In this document: positions 10,877 through 23,664 of the stretch, in pieces
Layout of the letters: the number at the start of each line of letters is the position of its first letter
Position numbering within the stretch: position 1 is the first letter of the stretch
NCBI RefSeq assembly: GCF_030867095.1
Contig: NC_081828.1
Coordinates: 5,099,501 to 5,163,500, forward strand
DNA: 64,000 bases
Direction: 5' to 3'
DNA from: Alligator mississippiensis
Taxonomy: Eukaryota; Chordata; Crocodylia; Alligatoridae
Notes under the pieces: generated by a model
Database searches by the model: none
What the model saw: the letters and a program-made list of their open reading frames with translations, nothing else
What the model was told of the DNA's origin: nothing
Program-made: the position numbers and the translations under genes

Positions 10877-12839
10877 AGCTTCACCAGTGCTGATCCTAGT
10901 TTGCCTATAAAGTAACATATGGTGCTTGGCTTTTTCATCTCGTCTGAAGTGTTTTGACCAACAGCAAGACTTATGGGCCTAAGGTGTCCCTACGGACCTA
11001 AAATGCAGAATAGCTGACCTTTACAGATCATATGACTCTCCAAATGTTTAGAAATGCAGGGAATGTAGCACTTGAAAATGATTTTGATCAAATGAGCACT
11101 AGGGTTGCTTGTAATTAATACAGTGGCTTGACAGATTCTCAGATCTTTCAGCTTTCAAGTGGCTCCTTAGTCTTGATTTCTGCATTTCTGGTAGGAAAAA
11201 AGAAAAGCATATGGAAACGCAGTCCATTGCAAAAGTGAGGTTTCCTTGCACCTTGATTTTAAAGATGATTTTAATTATCTGACCTAACCATCTGTTTAAA
11301 AAGTAAAATAAAGAGTTGTTTTATGGCTTAGCGTTTTCACTCCTGAATACATACAATCAATCAGACCGCTTCAACTCATCCGGTTAAGGACAAATTTATT
11401 ATTTATGCTCATCACCATTGTTGCGGAGAAGCAATTGTATGAGACATGGGGGAAAGAAAAAAGAACAAAGTGAAGAGATCTTGAAGTGTACAGTCACAGC
11501 AGATCTACTGTTTGCCAGTATGCATCTTAAAATAGTACTTTAGGAGTTGCTAAAATCAGAGAACTTTTATTTTTCATTTACCAATGCTGTAGTTCATTGA
11601 ACAGAAGCTGACTGTTAAATCAAAACAGATGATGTTTTAAAGTAATACTAATTGATTCCATTCCTAGAGTTCATATTGGTAGCAAGTAACATAGCTCCTG
11701 ACCCAGTCAGTAAATTTAGATTTAGGATTGTGCAGTGTATTTGAGCTTCTCCGTTGCTTTTTACAGCAACCACACAATTGTTTGTTGGCTCAGATCATCT
11801 CCTCCCACTGAAAAACTGTGCGAGAGAGGAAGGACAGGCTAATGTATGGCACATCGGCGTGGAGCTTTTCTACGGGCTAATCACATCATCTATCTACTGT
11901 AGACCTCAGCTCCATATGTGTCAAATGAAAGTGATAATTTTCGACCTCACAGGGATGTTTTTAGGGCTAAATCCATCGATGAGTGTGAGGTACTCTGTTT
12001 ATACAGTGAGAGGTACCTAGATGAGCATCCTGCCAAGGATTGCGCCCCCCTCTTCTTCATGTACGAAGGCTACAGGGTCCACTGCAGAAATCACAAAGAT
12101 CCTCCCCCTGGGTTGGTCGTGCTAACATGTGCCCATTGGGTGTTGTTTCAAAGCATTATAATAAATACGAGGCCTTTACAATTTGGGCAAGGCCTAATTC
12201 ATCTAACCAGCCAACTTTTAATGCAACAAGCACTAAACCCCCAGTGCATTCTGGGCCTTTGCTTCAACCCTGTTTCAAGCCTGGGTCCTTCCTCATTTGT
12301 CTGGAGTTTGCTTTGTGTTTGTTAGAAGAGCTATTAGGAAATTCTGTAATTCTTCATGGACTACACACTATAAAGGCCAGAGTAACTCCAAGTGGAAGAG
12401 GCTCACCTTTGTCTTCCCGTCAGCCCTCACGGCTGTGGTTCTTGTGGCAGGAAGCTGGTGTTATTGGACTTACAGATGGAAAGTTTGGAGTCATTTTGTC
12501 CTTCGTCCTGGCTGCACGGGATTGCTAAATCCAGGACTGTCTTGGCTGGGTTTAGAAGAGAAAAAGGCTTATTCCAACATTAAAGAAACTTTAGCACGTA
12601 GGACTAGAAGGCGATTCCAGAGACGTTGAGTGTGGCCCTCTTTGTTCTCAGGCAACTATTTATCTGTAATGGTCTAAAAAATAATCCCTGATTTTCTCGT
12701 ACCAACCACAGCAACAGAGAACCCCATGGGGAAAAAAAAGCACTCTATTCTCATGTGCAAATACATAAGGATGATGTTTTAAATATATGGTCCTGAGAGG
12801 TCATCGTCATCTCCTCCTCCTTCTCCTTCTCTTGTATAG
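10877..12839. other. Unique DNA with overlapping open frames, no gene identified
   Basis: Between 11754 and 12629 all three plus-strand frames stay open for 88-162 codons in turn (11754-12020, 11918-12325, 12040-12528, 12297-12629). None shows a known domain, and overlap in different frames argues against simple coding. It could be decayed coding sequence or chance low stop density. Confidence 0.4.
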
Positions 12840-13260
12840 TTCATTTTCCCCTATACACATCATTAATGTAGTGGAGCCACACGACTGATTTATTGTTGAG
12901 TGCTTTCACCCTACCTACCCTACCTGAAAAGTCTTGACCCAGTAGTTTGTATTCTTGTTCCCCTTGGCAGTGCCTCTGGCATCAAAGAGCTGGACATTTG
13001 TTTCTGGTCACGCCTTTGGCCCTAAACAGGTAGATCATGTGCTTCCTCATTGATGCTAATGGATCGGTTTGCATATTGCAGCATAATTAGGTTTCCATTG
13101 AATAAATCTACTTGTGATTCCACCATCGCATCTTGTGCTCACTTCCAGTGGCTGCCACTTACACACACATTTTCTATGAATCACATTTTTCTCCTGTGCT
13201 CGTTCTCGAGCAATTGCTGAAACCAATCAGCATTAATTTTCCAAGCCAGAAGTGATGGCA
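12840..13260. promoter_or_regulatory. Candidate non-coding regulatory block
   Basis: Unique DNA with an octamer-like GGTTTGCATATTGC next to CATAATTAGG (about 13067-13090) and, near 13220, AAACCAATCAGCATTAATTTTCC-type CCAAT and homeodomain words. No repeats. Enhancer function is inferred from motif content only. Confidence 0.22.
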
Positions 13261-15180
13261 AATCTTGATGGAGATGACCCTCCATCACCACCAGGGCTTA
13301 CGTAGCTCTGGCGAGGTTCTTGCAATAAAAAGTCATGTGACTTTGGGGAGAAAGAAAAGTAGGTCATACCTTCCAACTGAGAAGTCAGGCATGCGCTACA
13401 AACCTTCAGTCCTGTTTGAAGTCTTTATAGTTCGGATCCATGAAAACAGGGGTGACGCACAGGTGAAGGTTCATTAGGATGGCAGTGCTACAAGCAAACA
13501 AGTCATAAGACAGATGCATGTGCTTCGCTGCCTTGTATTCAAACAAACACCGAACCCCTACATTTCTAAGGGCAAGGCGACTTTAAAATCAAAATTGCCT
13601 CAAAAACTTCCAACAGGAAGTAGTGCATGCTCCAAAGGCCAATAGGTGAGAAAGGATTGCAAACTATTATCCAGAATTTATTGTGTATCTGTCTGCCTGG
13701 TTTTCCATCTGACCACCCATCTGTCCATTTGCAACCATATTGACAATACATGTTGAAGATTTCAGTTCATGTGGTTTGGAAATTGTTGACTCCTCCAGCT
13801 CTCCAGAATACATTTCTGTGATTAAAAAGTTGCTAAGTACTAGGCACAGTGATGTGAAGACATGGGTCTGTGGGACTATACCAGGTTTAAAAAAAAAAAT
13901 GTCATGCAGATTGAAACATTTAAATAATGGAATAAAATACCATTGGCCACTTATGACAAATATAAAGCAGACATGAGACACAGATATCTTTTCAAAACGT
14001 CTTTCTTTGATAGAGTATTACATAGAACTGTCCCAAGCATTTTCCTGTCAAGAAAAAGAGGCACAGTATCATTTATTGCCTCCCCTTCCACATACATTTC
14101 TTCGCTTTGTGCCACAACCTCAAGACCTCCTTAGTTGATTTATATATTGGAGTCTAAAGGTTTCAATTATAAATGTTCCAAGAAGGAAGAAGAAAACCCC
14201 TGCCTTTAATTAAGCCAGGTTTGAAGGAGGCATGACAATTTGGGGAGGGGGGGGTGATAGGGAAGTGTCTATTGCTGAATACATTAAAAGCCTTTAGTGC
14301 TTTTCTCTAAAGTTGGAGAAAGGCGAGATTTTGCCCTTTGGGACTTAAATTGGACTCATTTTTAACTAGAGGTTGTGGCAAACCAGAAGGAAAGGGCTGT
14401 TTTTTTTTTTTAAATCTGACCTGCACAATAAACTTATTTGCTTGTTCACAGAGCCAGAAAACAAAAACACATTTATTCATGTCTAAGTCCATTTCCTTTT
14501 CCTTTATTTCCCCTCCTCCTACTTGCTCATGTGTGGGATGTTACAAGGGTGCCTAAAAATGTAGTAGAGTTATAGGACTTGCTACCATTTTCAGTCCTGC
14601 TCTATTCTGTATATGTTTTTATGCCACCCTCCCCACTATGACATCTTTAGCACCTGCCACTCATGCACAAAGTGGCATGACTACCCTCTGTTACATGTGG
14701 TGGCTTCCTACTTTCACCCTGTCCTCAGGGAGAGAATTATGTCGGCGGTTTGATGTGTTGTTTTGGGAAGTACTAACAAAACGTCAAGCATGAACAAGCT
14801 TGCCATTTTGTAGTAGAAACATCCATTGTCCTGGAGGAACAGTATTGTCAGCCACGGGCCAGAAATTTGGGTAATCTTTTAGAAAGCCAGGGCTGACTCT
14901 CGACAATAAGGACTGAGATTTTGATTTTGTGTTCAATGAGACTCCAATGCTGCGCACGGAGGATAGACACTAAATCCAATCCCACAAACCTTTCACCAAG
15001 CAGGGAGTCCTATTATCAGATTCACTCTTAAAAGAGATGGTCTCAAAGCAGACCACCCCCCCAGTCTAAGCACAACTGGACTTTGCTGAGTTTCAGACCC
15101 GGATGTTGATTCAAGCTTGATCCTAGGGCCAGATTTCCCCAAGTGCAATGAGATCTAATGAGTGCAATGAGATCTAATAT
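13261..15180. other. Unique DNA, no gene recognised
   Basis: Short frames only. Small homopolymer runs at 13890 (A), 14250 (G) and 14400 (T). Confidence 0.5.
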
Positions 15181-15245
15181 AGCAGTGAGATATAATGGGA
15201 TGAACCTCAGGTTGCAAATGCTCGGAGATGTCCCTCTCCAACCAG
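15181..15245 (+). repeat. Dispersed repeat, copy 1
   Basis: 'agcagtgagatataatggg' followed by 'aacctcaggttgcaaatgct' and a C-rich tail closely matches 17874-17939 in the same orientation. Just upstream a short word, 'gtgcaatgagatctaat', is itself repeated. Confidence 0.7.
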
Positions 15246-16129
15246 GGGGGTGAATGCGACTTGTCCGTGTGCTGGCAAAGAGAAGGGAAGCTTACAGTTC
15301 ATATTGCCTCCATACCCTAGACCAGCCCATCACAATTGTCTTGCGTCTGAAGATCCCAGTCAGACTTCAACTGGAACTTGAACGTTACTAGCTTTGGTAG
15401 GGAGAAAACACGGGGGAAACAAAGGCTGTGCAGAAGAAGTGAAAAATGTTTTAAAGCAAAAAAACTCATCTTGCTGGTATGCCCAACCCCCAGCCTCAGC
15501 CTTTCTCTTCTGGAGCGAAGGTTATTGAGCCTCTAGCACCATTGTGTAGGCTGCCTTCTAACTAGAAAAACACAGTGGTTAGAAACACTTGAATCACTCC
15601 TGTGGGAACACAGGTTGAAATGACAGGGTGAACAGGTTTCCAGGGGATTTTTCCAGGCTTTAAGAGATCCTCAAAAGTGACACTTCCATACTTTTCTTCC
15701 ATCCCTGAATTCACCTTAAGGAGTTTAACCATTCACAGCAGAGGTAAGTTCTCATGAGAGCTGCTTTCTCTACTGCTCTACAGATTATGTCTGCTTTTTC
15801 TTCTGCCTAATATACATTTGGGCCCCTTCTACATTCAGTTTATTTACTGGTATGTGGATGCTGGTTAGCAAGGCAATATTGTATTGCCAAAGCTCAATGC
15901 ATCCTCCCGTGTATTTGCAGTTGAAGTGATATAATAGTGCCATGCACCACTGATTTCTTGTCCCATACAGGAACAGCAGTATTTCCATGAGGCATATTTA
16001 TGCCTGTATAACTGTGTCCACCCATGGATTTATTGTATTGCTTTAACTCTACCTATACCCAGAGTACATCTGGAGGGAAGTCAGATGAGAGCTGACAAGG
16101 TGTATAGAGACAACAGATCAGGAATATAG
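15246..16129. other. Unique DNA, no gene recognised
   Basis: No repeats or coding signals recognised. Confidence 0.5.
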
Positions 16130-16790
16130 CAGTGAGGTGATTAAAACCAGCAGAATAAACTACAGTCCCAGCACAGTCATAAGCTGTCTTCATCGCATGG
16201 TGATTTTAGAGATTGCCTCCCTTAGAAAGGGAGACATGTTGCTCATAGACCCTTTCCATTTCTTTGTTCACCCTTTCAGCTCTGGCTTTTCTCTTCATTG
16301 CAGGATTGGGCCCTTCTCGAGTAAATCGGTCTGGCTGCGAACTCCCCAAATGGATCAAACCAACCTCGATCTTTGGAGACTTTCTGACGTGGATCAGGAT
16401 CTAAACTTTACGACTTGCATATGTCTGAAGCATTTCTTCTGCACAGAGTTTGAACAGCGAGTTCATTTCACTTTAAGATCATAAAAAACAGAGTCATTTA
16501 ATAGGGCCCTTGGCTGGGTAATTACTAAGCAAAGGAAAAGCAGACAATCCGTCCAGGGTATGCATGTGTTTTTTCTTTACTGGTGTTAAATACTATTTGG
16601 ATTATTCACTGAATAAACATTAAATAATGTAATTTTGAAACGGGGTCCCATTTGGGATTTAAATGTATAGCCTGTCACTGGTAAAGGATTAAGATATTAG
16701 TGCATTAATGTAATATCAAAAGCTGCAGATTCCTTCTGTGTTTCTTAAGCACTTTCTGATCAAACCCATCGGAATAGGGATTTTTTTTTA
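16130..16790. other. Unique block with exon-like frame and motif-rich AT segment
   Basis: A splice-acceptor-like tract ending TTCATTGCAG (16294-16303) is followed by an open plus-strand frame to a stop at 16484 (about 60 residues, no domain). From 16460 to 16700 the DNA is rich in TAAT/ATTA words such as GGGTAATTACTAAG and GTGCATTAATG. This could be a small unidentified exon, a regulatory block, or neither. Confidence 0.2.
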
Positions 16791-17620
16791 ACCACTGCTT
16801 TATGCAATAATGAAAGAGCAGAAGAATATAGCAAGGGATTCTGTTTATTTCTTCTAGGCTATAAACTGCAAGGCAGGGACTGTGGATCTATGCACATTGA
16901 AGTGAAGGAAAGTCAATGGTTTTATCTTTTTTGGGAAGAATCTAGCACACTTTTGCTTACTGTAATAATCTACCCTTTTCTCCCCACATCTCTGTCTTTC
17001 TCTCCTTTCCATTCCCATCCCATTCTTATGCTCCTTTGGCACCCTGGGTATATTTCTCTCCTAAAATATCTTTGGATGAAAAGCCTGAACAAACAAAAAC
17101 AATGATATACATGTTGCTTTTCATATAAATGTAGAGAATGTAATCATTTTAAATAATACAGGATTAAGCCAGGATATTATTTTGTGTGTTTAATGTTGGT
17201 CATAGGTAAAGAGAGGTGGGTATAGCCAGTGAGAGTCTGATTTTCAGAGATGACAGGTACACACAAATGAAAGTTGGGGTTCTTCAAAACTTTTTAAACT
17301 TCAGGACTTCAAGGGTCTGAAGTTGAGCTTCCAGCAATAAAGTCACCATCTATTGTTGGAAAAACTGACCTGGTTTCTTCTACTCTGCTTTTCCTCAGGC
17401 TCTATAGGCAGTTACCCTTGTGGTAATGCAAAAAAAATTAAAATGGGATTCCTAATGCAGCTATAGATAGGAAAACAGGCCCCAGTCTTGAACTGTGACG
17501 TGTACATGTAGCCTACTGTGGGCTCTTCGTGGGTAAAAAGATTGACCTGTCTGCAATGCACTGAAGAATCAGGACCCAAGGGTATACTAATGGAAATCTG
17601 TGATGATGCTGTAGAAGTAA
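16791..17620. other. Unique DNA, no gene recognised
   Basis: AT-rich; nothing recognised. Confidence 0.5.
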
Positions 17621-17756
17621 GAAGGCAGGGTAGAGATGCACCGTTATAGACTAAGGAAGAAATATAGAAAGAGCGCAAGCTTTTGTGGGCTGAAGCTCAC
17701 TTCAGGAGAAGGAGAATCTAGATGGTAGAGACCTCAAGAAATATATAACGGTGACA
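17621..17756 (-). mobile_element. Retroposon/foldback family copy, 5'-inverted form
   Basis: Read on the minus strand, it has 'gaagtgagcttcagcccaca', then 'aaaagcttgcgctc', 'ttagtctataacggtgcatc' and 'taccctgccttc', the same order of blocks as at 28921. A 10-bp inverted repeat, CACCGTTATA (17639) and TATAACGGTG (17744), shows that a short piece in the opposite orientation follows. No clear target duplication was found. Confidence 0.5.
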
Positions 17757-17873
17757 TATGATGAAGATGATGAGGCACAAAAAGGACGTAATATTTTTCA
17801 CAGATGATCATTTTGTACTGGGGGATGCCTCTTACTTCTGCTATACTACTGTAGAAGGAAGTATAGACGGTGC

Positions 17874-17939
17874 AGCAATGAGATATAATGGGCCGAACCT
17901 CAGGTTGCAAATGCTGGGAGTGGTCCCCCTCAAACCAGT
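17874..17939 (+). repeat. Dispersed repeat, copy 2
   Basis: Matches 15181-15245 with a few mismatches. It lies directly upstream of the tandem array at 17945. Confidence 0.7.
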
Positions 17940-17944
17940 GCAGT

Positions 17945-18080
17945 CTATACTTACTTCTGCTTTACTATACTTACTTCTGCTCTTCTATAGCATTATTATA
18001 CTTACTTCTGCTCTACTATACCTACTTCTGCTCTTCTATAGCATTATTATACTTACTTCTACTCTACTATAGCATTATTT
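17945..18080. repeat. Tandem array, ~51-bp composite unit
   Basis: Subunits based on 'tatacttacttctgctct' (~20 bp) alternate with 'tcttctatagcattattata' (~31 bp), giving a ~51-bp unit with about 2.6 copies. Peptide frames of repeated L/Y residues are artefacts. Confidence 0.88.
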
Positions 18081-18384
18081 ACTCCTGAACTGAATGAAGG
18101 GCCTTTTATGCTGCAAACCGACTCCCTTCTATCAGCTTACATTGCAAAAAAACAAGGTTGAACATGAAATGCTGTGTTTGTTTAAGTCGTGTCAGTGGTG
18201 AATCTAATTTAACAGTTCATCCAAGACAAATTGTGGGCTCTGATTCTCTGGACAATGAAACCTTTTATTTGTTGTAACCACCAGTAACCAGTCGCTGTCC
18301 ATTATTATAATATACAGTAATGTTTTAAGAGGGACACAAGTGTTTCTGCTACCTGGGTCAATTCCAATCGCTGCATTTCAGTAA

Positions 18385-18900
18385 ATGAAGCAGGATCTCA
18401 AGTTGATGAAATTTGCGAATAAATCCCGCAGGAACCCTGACCATTAAAAATTAGCTCTGAATTAGATTTTATAAACAGAGCTGAAAAAAAAGTGTCCGCC
18501 GCTATTGTCTCAAAAGTCCTTGGCATAATCAAAAATTCACGTTTTTCTATAAACAAGGGGAAAAAAAAACCAACAACCCAGAGATGCCAGAAAACACTTC
18601 TCTTCCCTAATTGGAAAATATCATTCAAATATGCATAATGATTCCTCTCAAAAAAACTGACAAAAAGAACATTCTTGAATATTATTTTGGAACGGCGCCA
18701 AAATACGCACTTGTTGTTACTATGGTAATAAGTGGGGATGGGGGGGAATGTTTGAAAGCCGCTTGCCATAAATATGTATGAATTATTTTTATGATCAGAA
18801 ACCCCTTGCAGAAACCAATTTACTGAGTCTAAGTGATCTAATTGAGGGCAATCATTGTTAGAGGGAACCAAAAATATACGAGGCCTCCATTTTCATATTA
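18385..18900. promoter_or_regulatory. Candidate non-coding regulatory block
   Basis: Unique AT-rich sequence with homeodomain-like words (CCATTAAAAATTAGCTC, GAATTAGATTTTATAAAC) and a SOX-like CTATTGTCTC. A 157-residue minus-strand frame spans it but has no domain; long chance frames are common in constrained AT-rich elements. Confidence 0.2.
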
Positions 18901-19787
18901 AAATGCCATGCCTTGGTTTAACATTTCCAAGTGGTTATTTTAGTCCTTTTTTAAAAAACAAAAGCCTGTTGAGGATAGGCTAACTCTGTTGACCAGTATA
19001 TTATTGAACTTGTTTATCTCTGGGAAATGGGACCACCTGATCTCAATAGGGTTTTTTTCTTTTTTTTTTTTCCTTTTCTTTTCTTCTTTTTTTTTTTTTT
19101 GTTAGTTGCTTGAAACATTTCACAATTAAAGCAGAAGAGGCTTGCTCTGTGTTTCTCACCTTTTACGGTCACAGGCCTGAATAGCCTTGAAACAGAGGGA
19201 CACTTTCCCGGTTGAAGTCTGGTGTAATTTCCCCTTGAATGGCCTCTCATGATAAGAACGGGGGTCACTGGATGGGATGGTATGCAATAAAGCTTGTGAT
19301 TGCATGGTCCTTCATCGCTACAAAACAGCCCCCAACACTCTGCTTTATGATAGCACAATTGGCCCGCACAATGAGTTGGGTAGAAAGCCAGAGAAACAGA
19401 GAGACGGGTGTGGATACTAAGGTGGAGATACTAGTTAAGTGATTGTCCCTCTTGGTGTGTTTCAAGTGCTGAAATGCACAAGTGGCTGAGAACAGGGTCC
19501 CCAAATGTTAGGCTGAAAAGCAGTGAATGAATAAAAAGGGATGCTCGTAATGGATCAATCTTGCCTATAGAATGCACCTTTGTGGTCAAATGTATAAGAT
19601 AATATATAGCAGCTGTGTTATAAGCCAGCAAAGGGAATTGAACTCACAAAGCACAGCTTCTCAATAGATTTCCTTGTGGGAACGCCAAAAGTTTAAGAGC
19701 TGGAGGAGGGTTCGTTGCTGGCTAGCGCCATGCTTCATAATAGGTGTCTCGGATACAGTGGGACCTGGCTATTGGACCAGATCCTAA
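18901..19787. other. Unique DNA with a T-rich tract
   Basis: A pyrimidine tract, mainly T, at 19050-19102. Otherwise no repeats or gene signals. Confidence 0.5.
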
Positions 19788-19835
19788 AGTCCTTATTCAC
19801 TCTTCCTCAATGGGACTGTTGCCTGAGTAAGGACT
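19788..19835. repeat. Short inverted repeat, old foldback remnant
   Basis: AGTCCTTATTCAC (19788-19800) pairs with TGAGTAAGGACT (19824-19835), with 'ctcaatgggact' in the loop. This resembles the arms of an old dispersed palindromic element. Confidence 0.5.
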
Positions 19836-21876
19836 GAATAAAAACTGAATAAGATTGAGGGTCTAGAGAGCTCAGGGGAAGCAAAGCTCCACTTGCAGGG
19901 CCAAATCCTGAGCAACTTTGGAGCATTTGCAGTTTCCACGGATGTAAAGAGAAGTAACTAGGGATGACTGAAAAGTAATTGCATTTTTTGATAAGAAAGG
20001 CTTTTTTGGCAACATGGGAATTTGTGCAAGAAATATCTCTTTCCCTGATTTGTATTAAAGAAACCCTCACCAGTATCCAAAATGTTAGTTACTTGGCTGC
20101 GGGCTTTCACTAAGGCGTCTTCTCATCCCCTGAAATTCAAGAAAAAAAAAATCATTTCCATCAAGATCTATTTGGTACCTCTTCAGAAGTGATCCAGCAG
20201 TTCTGAGGTTGCTCCCAAATGAAGCAAACAGTGAAACGCTGCCAAATGCAATGTTCAGCTCTAGTTATAGCGAAGGTCTTCTGCAGGGGAAAAATATATT
20301 TATATTGAATTACAAGAGATCTTTACTGAAGTGAGATATTACACAATGCCTTGGGATTTATATATATAGACATTGATAAAGACCATTAACAGTGCTTTAC
20401 TAGAATAATTGAAGGTGAGAGAAAACAGCACCAATGCACATGATGTTAACACCAAAACCATTAATAAAAAGAACTTTTTAGCAACATATGTTACATTGGG
20501 CTTTGCTTCCAAACAATTTAGTGGCAGAGATCTCTGCAACCTGGCTTCATTGCCAAGTAGGTCAATCAGGATGTCCCTGACTGAACTCAAAATCCAAGAC
20601 CTTGGGGGTAAAAAAGCAAAATGGAATCAATAAACCATGTTATAAGAATGATCTCATGACTACCTGTCTGTCTGTCTACCTAGCTATATACTGTCTTTCT
20701 GCTCTACCTACCTTTCTGGTCATCTCTCCCTGTCTACCTTCCTATTTTCTCTCATCCATAACCATGGAAAATATGTCTATCCTGCATATTCCCACATTCA
20801 TGGATCCAAGTGGGAAGTATCACAGCACCCTTCGGGGTGGTTGGCTTTACAGCACGTGTAGTATGGCCAGAAGAAGGCCCCACTTAGTTGTCTGGGAAAA
20901 GAGTGAGAGGAGAGGGCTTTGCATAGATCTCCAAGCAAGTGCCATTATTCCAAGAGATTCAGAGATGATTCAACAGAGAGCAGTATATGTCATTTAGGGA
21001 TATGAAAATGGGTTATAGTTGCAAATAAGATGTTGAGGAGCAGATATCGTGTCAAGAGACAAGACCGCCTCAATTCTAGTCCCGAGTCCAACTCCAGCTC
21101 GTCTTTGATCCCTGATCCTAATGCACAGAAGGAACTGGAAGGTTGATTTCAAACTTCGGATCATGTCTTCTGTGCCCTGCAAAATGAAATAAAGTTGTGC
21201 CTTTCTATGCATTTCAAAGGGAGGTTGTGTCAGGAGTAATTCATATCTGTACAATGGTTTGAAAATAGCCAGTGCCAGGAATATTATTTTTCCATTACAT
21301 CTTACCCTTGACTCAAACCACAAAGCTGGAGATTTTTATTATTAAAAGAAACTTCCCCCTTTTCCTTGAACAATAAAGGATTCCAGGCCAGGTTCTGAAC
21401 CATTTACTGAACCTGAATACCATTAGCAAAATTTTCCAGTGGGTTCGCTGCTACTCCAAATGAATATAGATTGCCCTTCATTAATATTTATTAGAAGTTA
21501 GGCTGATTATAGAATCCTGAATCAAATCTCAAATATTTCACCCGTGTTGTCTTTGCGGTGGTGTTCTTGTGAAGGCCTACCACAAATACCTGTCCGATCA
21601 TTTTCTTCTCTTTTGTCCTTGTAGTGATGAATCAGGTTAATATGGCCCTGATCCTGGAACATGAGGCTCCTGGGCACACTGATTGCAATGGACTGCAATT
21701 TCATCAGAGATTGTTCATGGTTAGGATCTGTTGTAGGATGGAGGCTCGTTCTTAATTAACATTGCAGAACAATGATACCTTCCAATAAATATACTAAATA
21801 AAGGTTAAAAAAAAACATCCTCAAAGATTCTTGGTTCTGGTTGGACCAACTGTTCAAAGTGATCAGTAAAAGCTTA
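19836..21876. other. Unique DNA, no gene recognised
   Basis: The segment 20300-20640 is an AT-rich block with homeodomain-like words (GAAAGACCATT, ACCATTAATAAAAAG-type), a weak regulatory candidate. Otherwise nothing recognised. Confidence 0.45.
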
Positions 21877-22164
21877 GGGTGTACACATGTACTAACTTTC
21901 TGACAGGTAAGCCAACTTAACTTTCTAAAGGCGACTTAACTATCAGAGTGTACACGTGTATATGGAGCAGAGTAGATTTAAATACGGCACAAGATACCTT
22001 CAACGTGTATTATTTTGAGTCACAGTAGTTAAGTTGACTTAGCTCACAAGATGCTACTACCATGTCAAGGAGATGTACTTGTGTACGCTTTGGCATGGCT
22101 CAACTTAAGCTGACTTAGTCAAGTTGCCTTATTTTAAGTCGGCTTAGTGCATGTGTATGCACCC
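21877..22164. mobile_element. MITE-like element with inverted ends
   Basis: The left end 'gggtgtacacatgtactaa' and the reverse complement of the right end, 'gggtgcatacacatgcacta', match. The interior contains several alternating words of 'caacttaactt' and 'aagtcgacttag' type. No clear target duplication, no coding sequence. Confidence 0.55.
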
Positions 22165-23656
22165 AGAGAAAGGAGAACTTTCACCTATAGAAGAATCATT
22201 GCTACTAAGAATGAAACCGAGTGGAAGATTTTGATGGACAATGTAGAGCAGAGGGAGAAAAAAACAGAGCAAACCAAACATAAACGTCCGCTTTGGAGCG
22301 CAGAGTGTTGCCAGCCAGACCACACTGTTGGCCAGACCTAATTTTAAATGGAGAATTTAAACAAATATTAATTTAAGTTGCTATGACAGAATACTTGGTT
22401 TAAAAAACGCTGTAGTCACATGCAAGCTACTGAAAAATAACAAATGAGCATGCACCAAAGAGAACGTAAGGAGAAGGAATATTCTAAGAGATGCTGTTAG
22501 GGAGTTAGATGTGCTTAAATTTGCTTGCTGCCTGGTTTTTGTGTGGCCATCAACAAAAATCCTGTTTCCACAAAGAGAACCACTATTGAAATGAAATTTC
22601 CTCTTTGAGGCCCTCGGTGAGAAAACAGCATTCTGGGAAAAGGCTGAGCTTCCTTAAGGGGAACAACTCCGAGTTTACAGTTATGTATCCTCTTGGGTTA
22701 TGAAACATTTACCATTTATCTTACACCTCTTTAATATATCTGAACAGCTTTACAGGCAAATTTAAAGAAGGGAGTGAATGGAATAACTCTAGTCCCTTTT
22801 TCATTTTTCTACAGAGTCTAAAGTGATGTCTAGCTATTTAGAAAATCTGGAAAGAAACCGATGGTGCGATTAAAATGCTTTATTTGTTTTGTCTCATGGT
22901 TGGATCAAAGGGCTGGGTGTCAGGAGAAGCCCTGGACCAGATGTTCCAACTTTGGCGCTCCACGTTAGTCAGCTACATACCATATTTAGTCATCTAGGTT
23001 GGTGGTTTGAAACTTAGAAATGTTTCGCGCCTGCGGCTCCCATTAAAGTCATGTTTCAGTGTTCTGAGATTGTCAGATGACATGCATTGTACAAACACCA
23101 GATAGCGTTTGCTTCATTTTTTTAATTTATTTTTTTTTAGTTCTGGATCATAATGTGTTTTCCCTGTAAAGGATCAAAACAATCAATTTCCTTCCTTCTT
23201 AAATTTGAACTATACATGTCCCAGACTTTTGCTTTAGCCAGCAGCAGTATCAGATGCCATAGATTTCCTGTGTTAGATGTAAATAATTATTAATAAGGAA
23301 CTAATGGTTACTAGTGGCTTGCATATCTTTCTATCACTGCAGTGCCTATGTGGCAAATCCAGTATTAAAGTAATCACTGGAATTATTCAGGATGGCATCT
23401 ACCTTTATCATCCTGGCGGGTGCCGTGACAGAGCAGTAAAGGAGTTTTGGTACAGACAGAGAGGCATGAGCTGAAGCCTCATTCTGGACTCTGATCAAAG
23501 ACTGCTCCAGTCAACCTACTGGTAAACTGGTCACCAGCCTGGGGAACCAAGACCACTCCCTTGTGTGATGTTGGTTCCAGCTACTGGCAGGCCTTAACCC
23601 TGCTAGTTCAATGGGGCACGTGGGCTTGGAATAGACTTCGAATGCTGACTCTATCA
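22165..23656. other. Unique DNA, no gene recognised
   Basis: No repeats or gene signals recognised. Confidence 0.5.
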
Positions 23657-23664
23657 CTGTAGGT

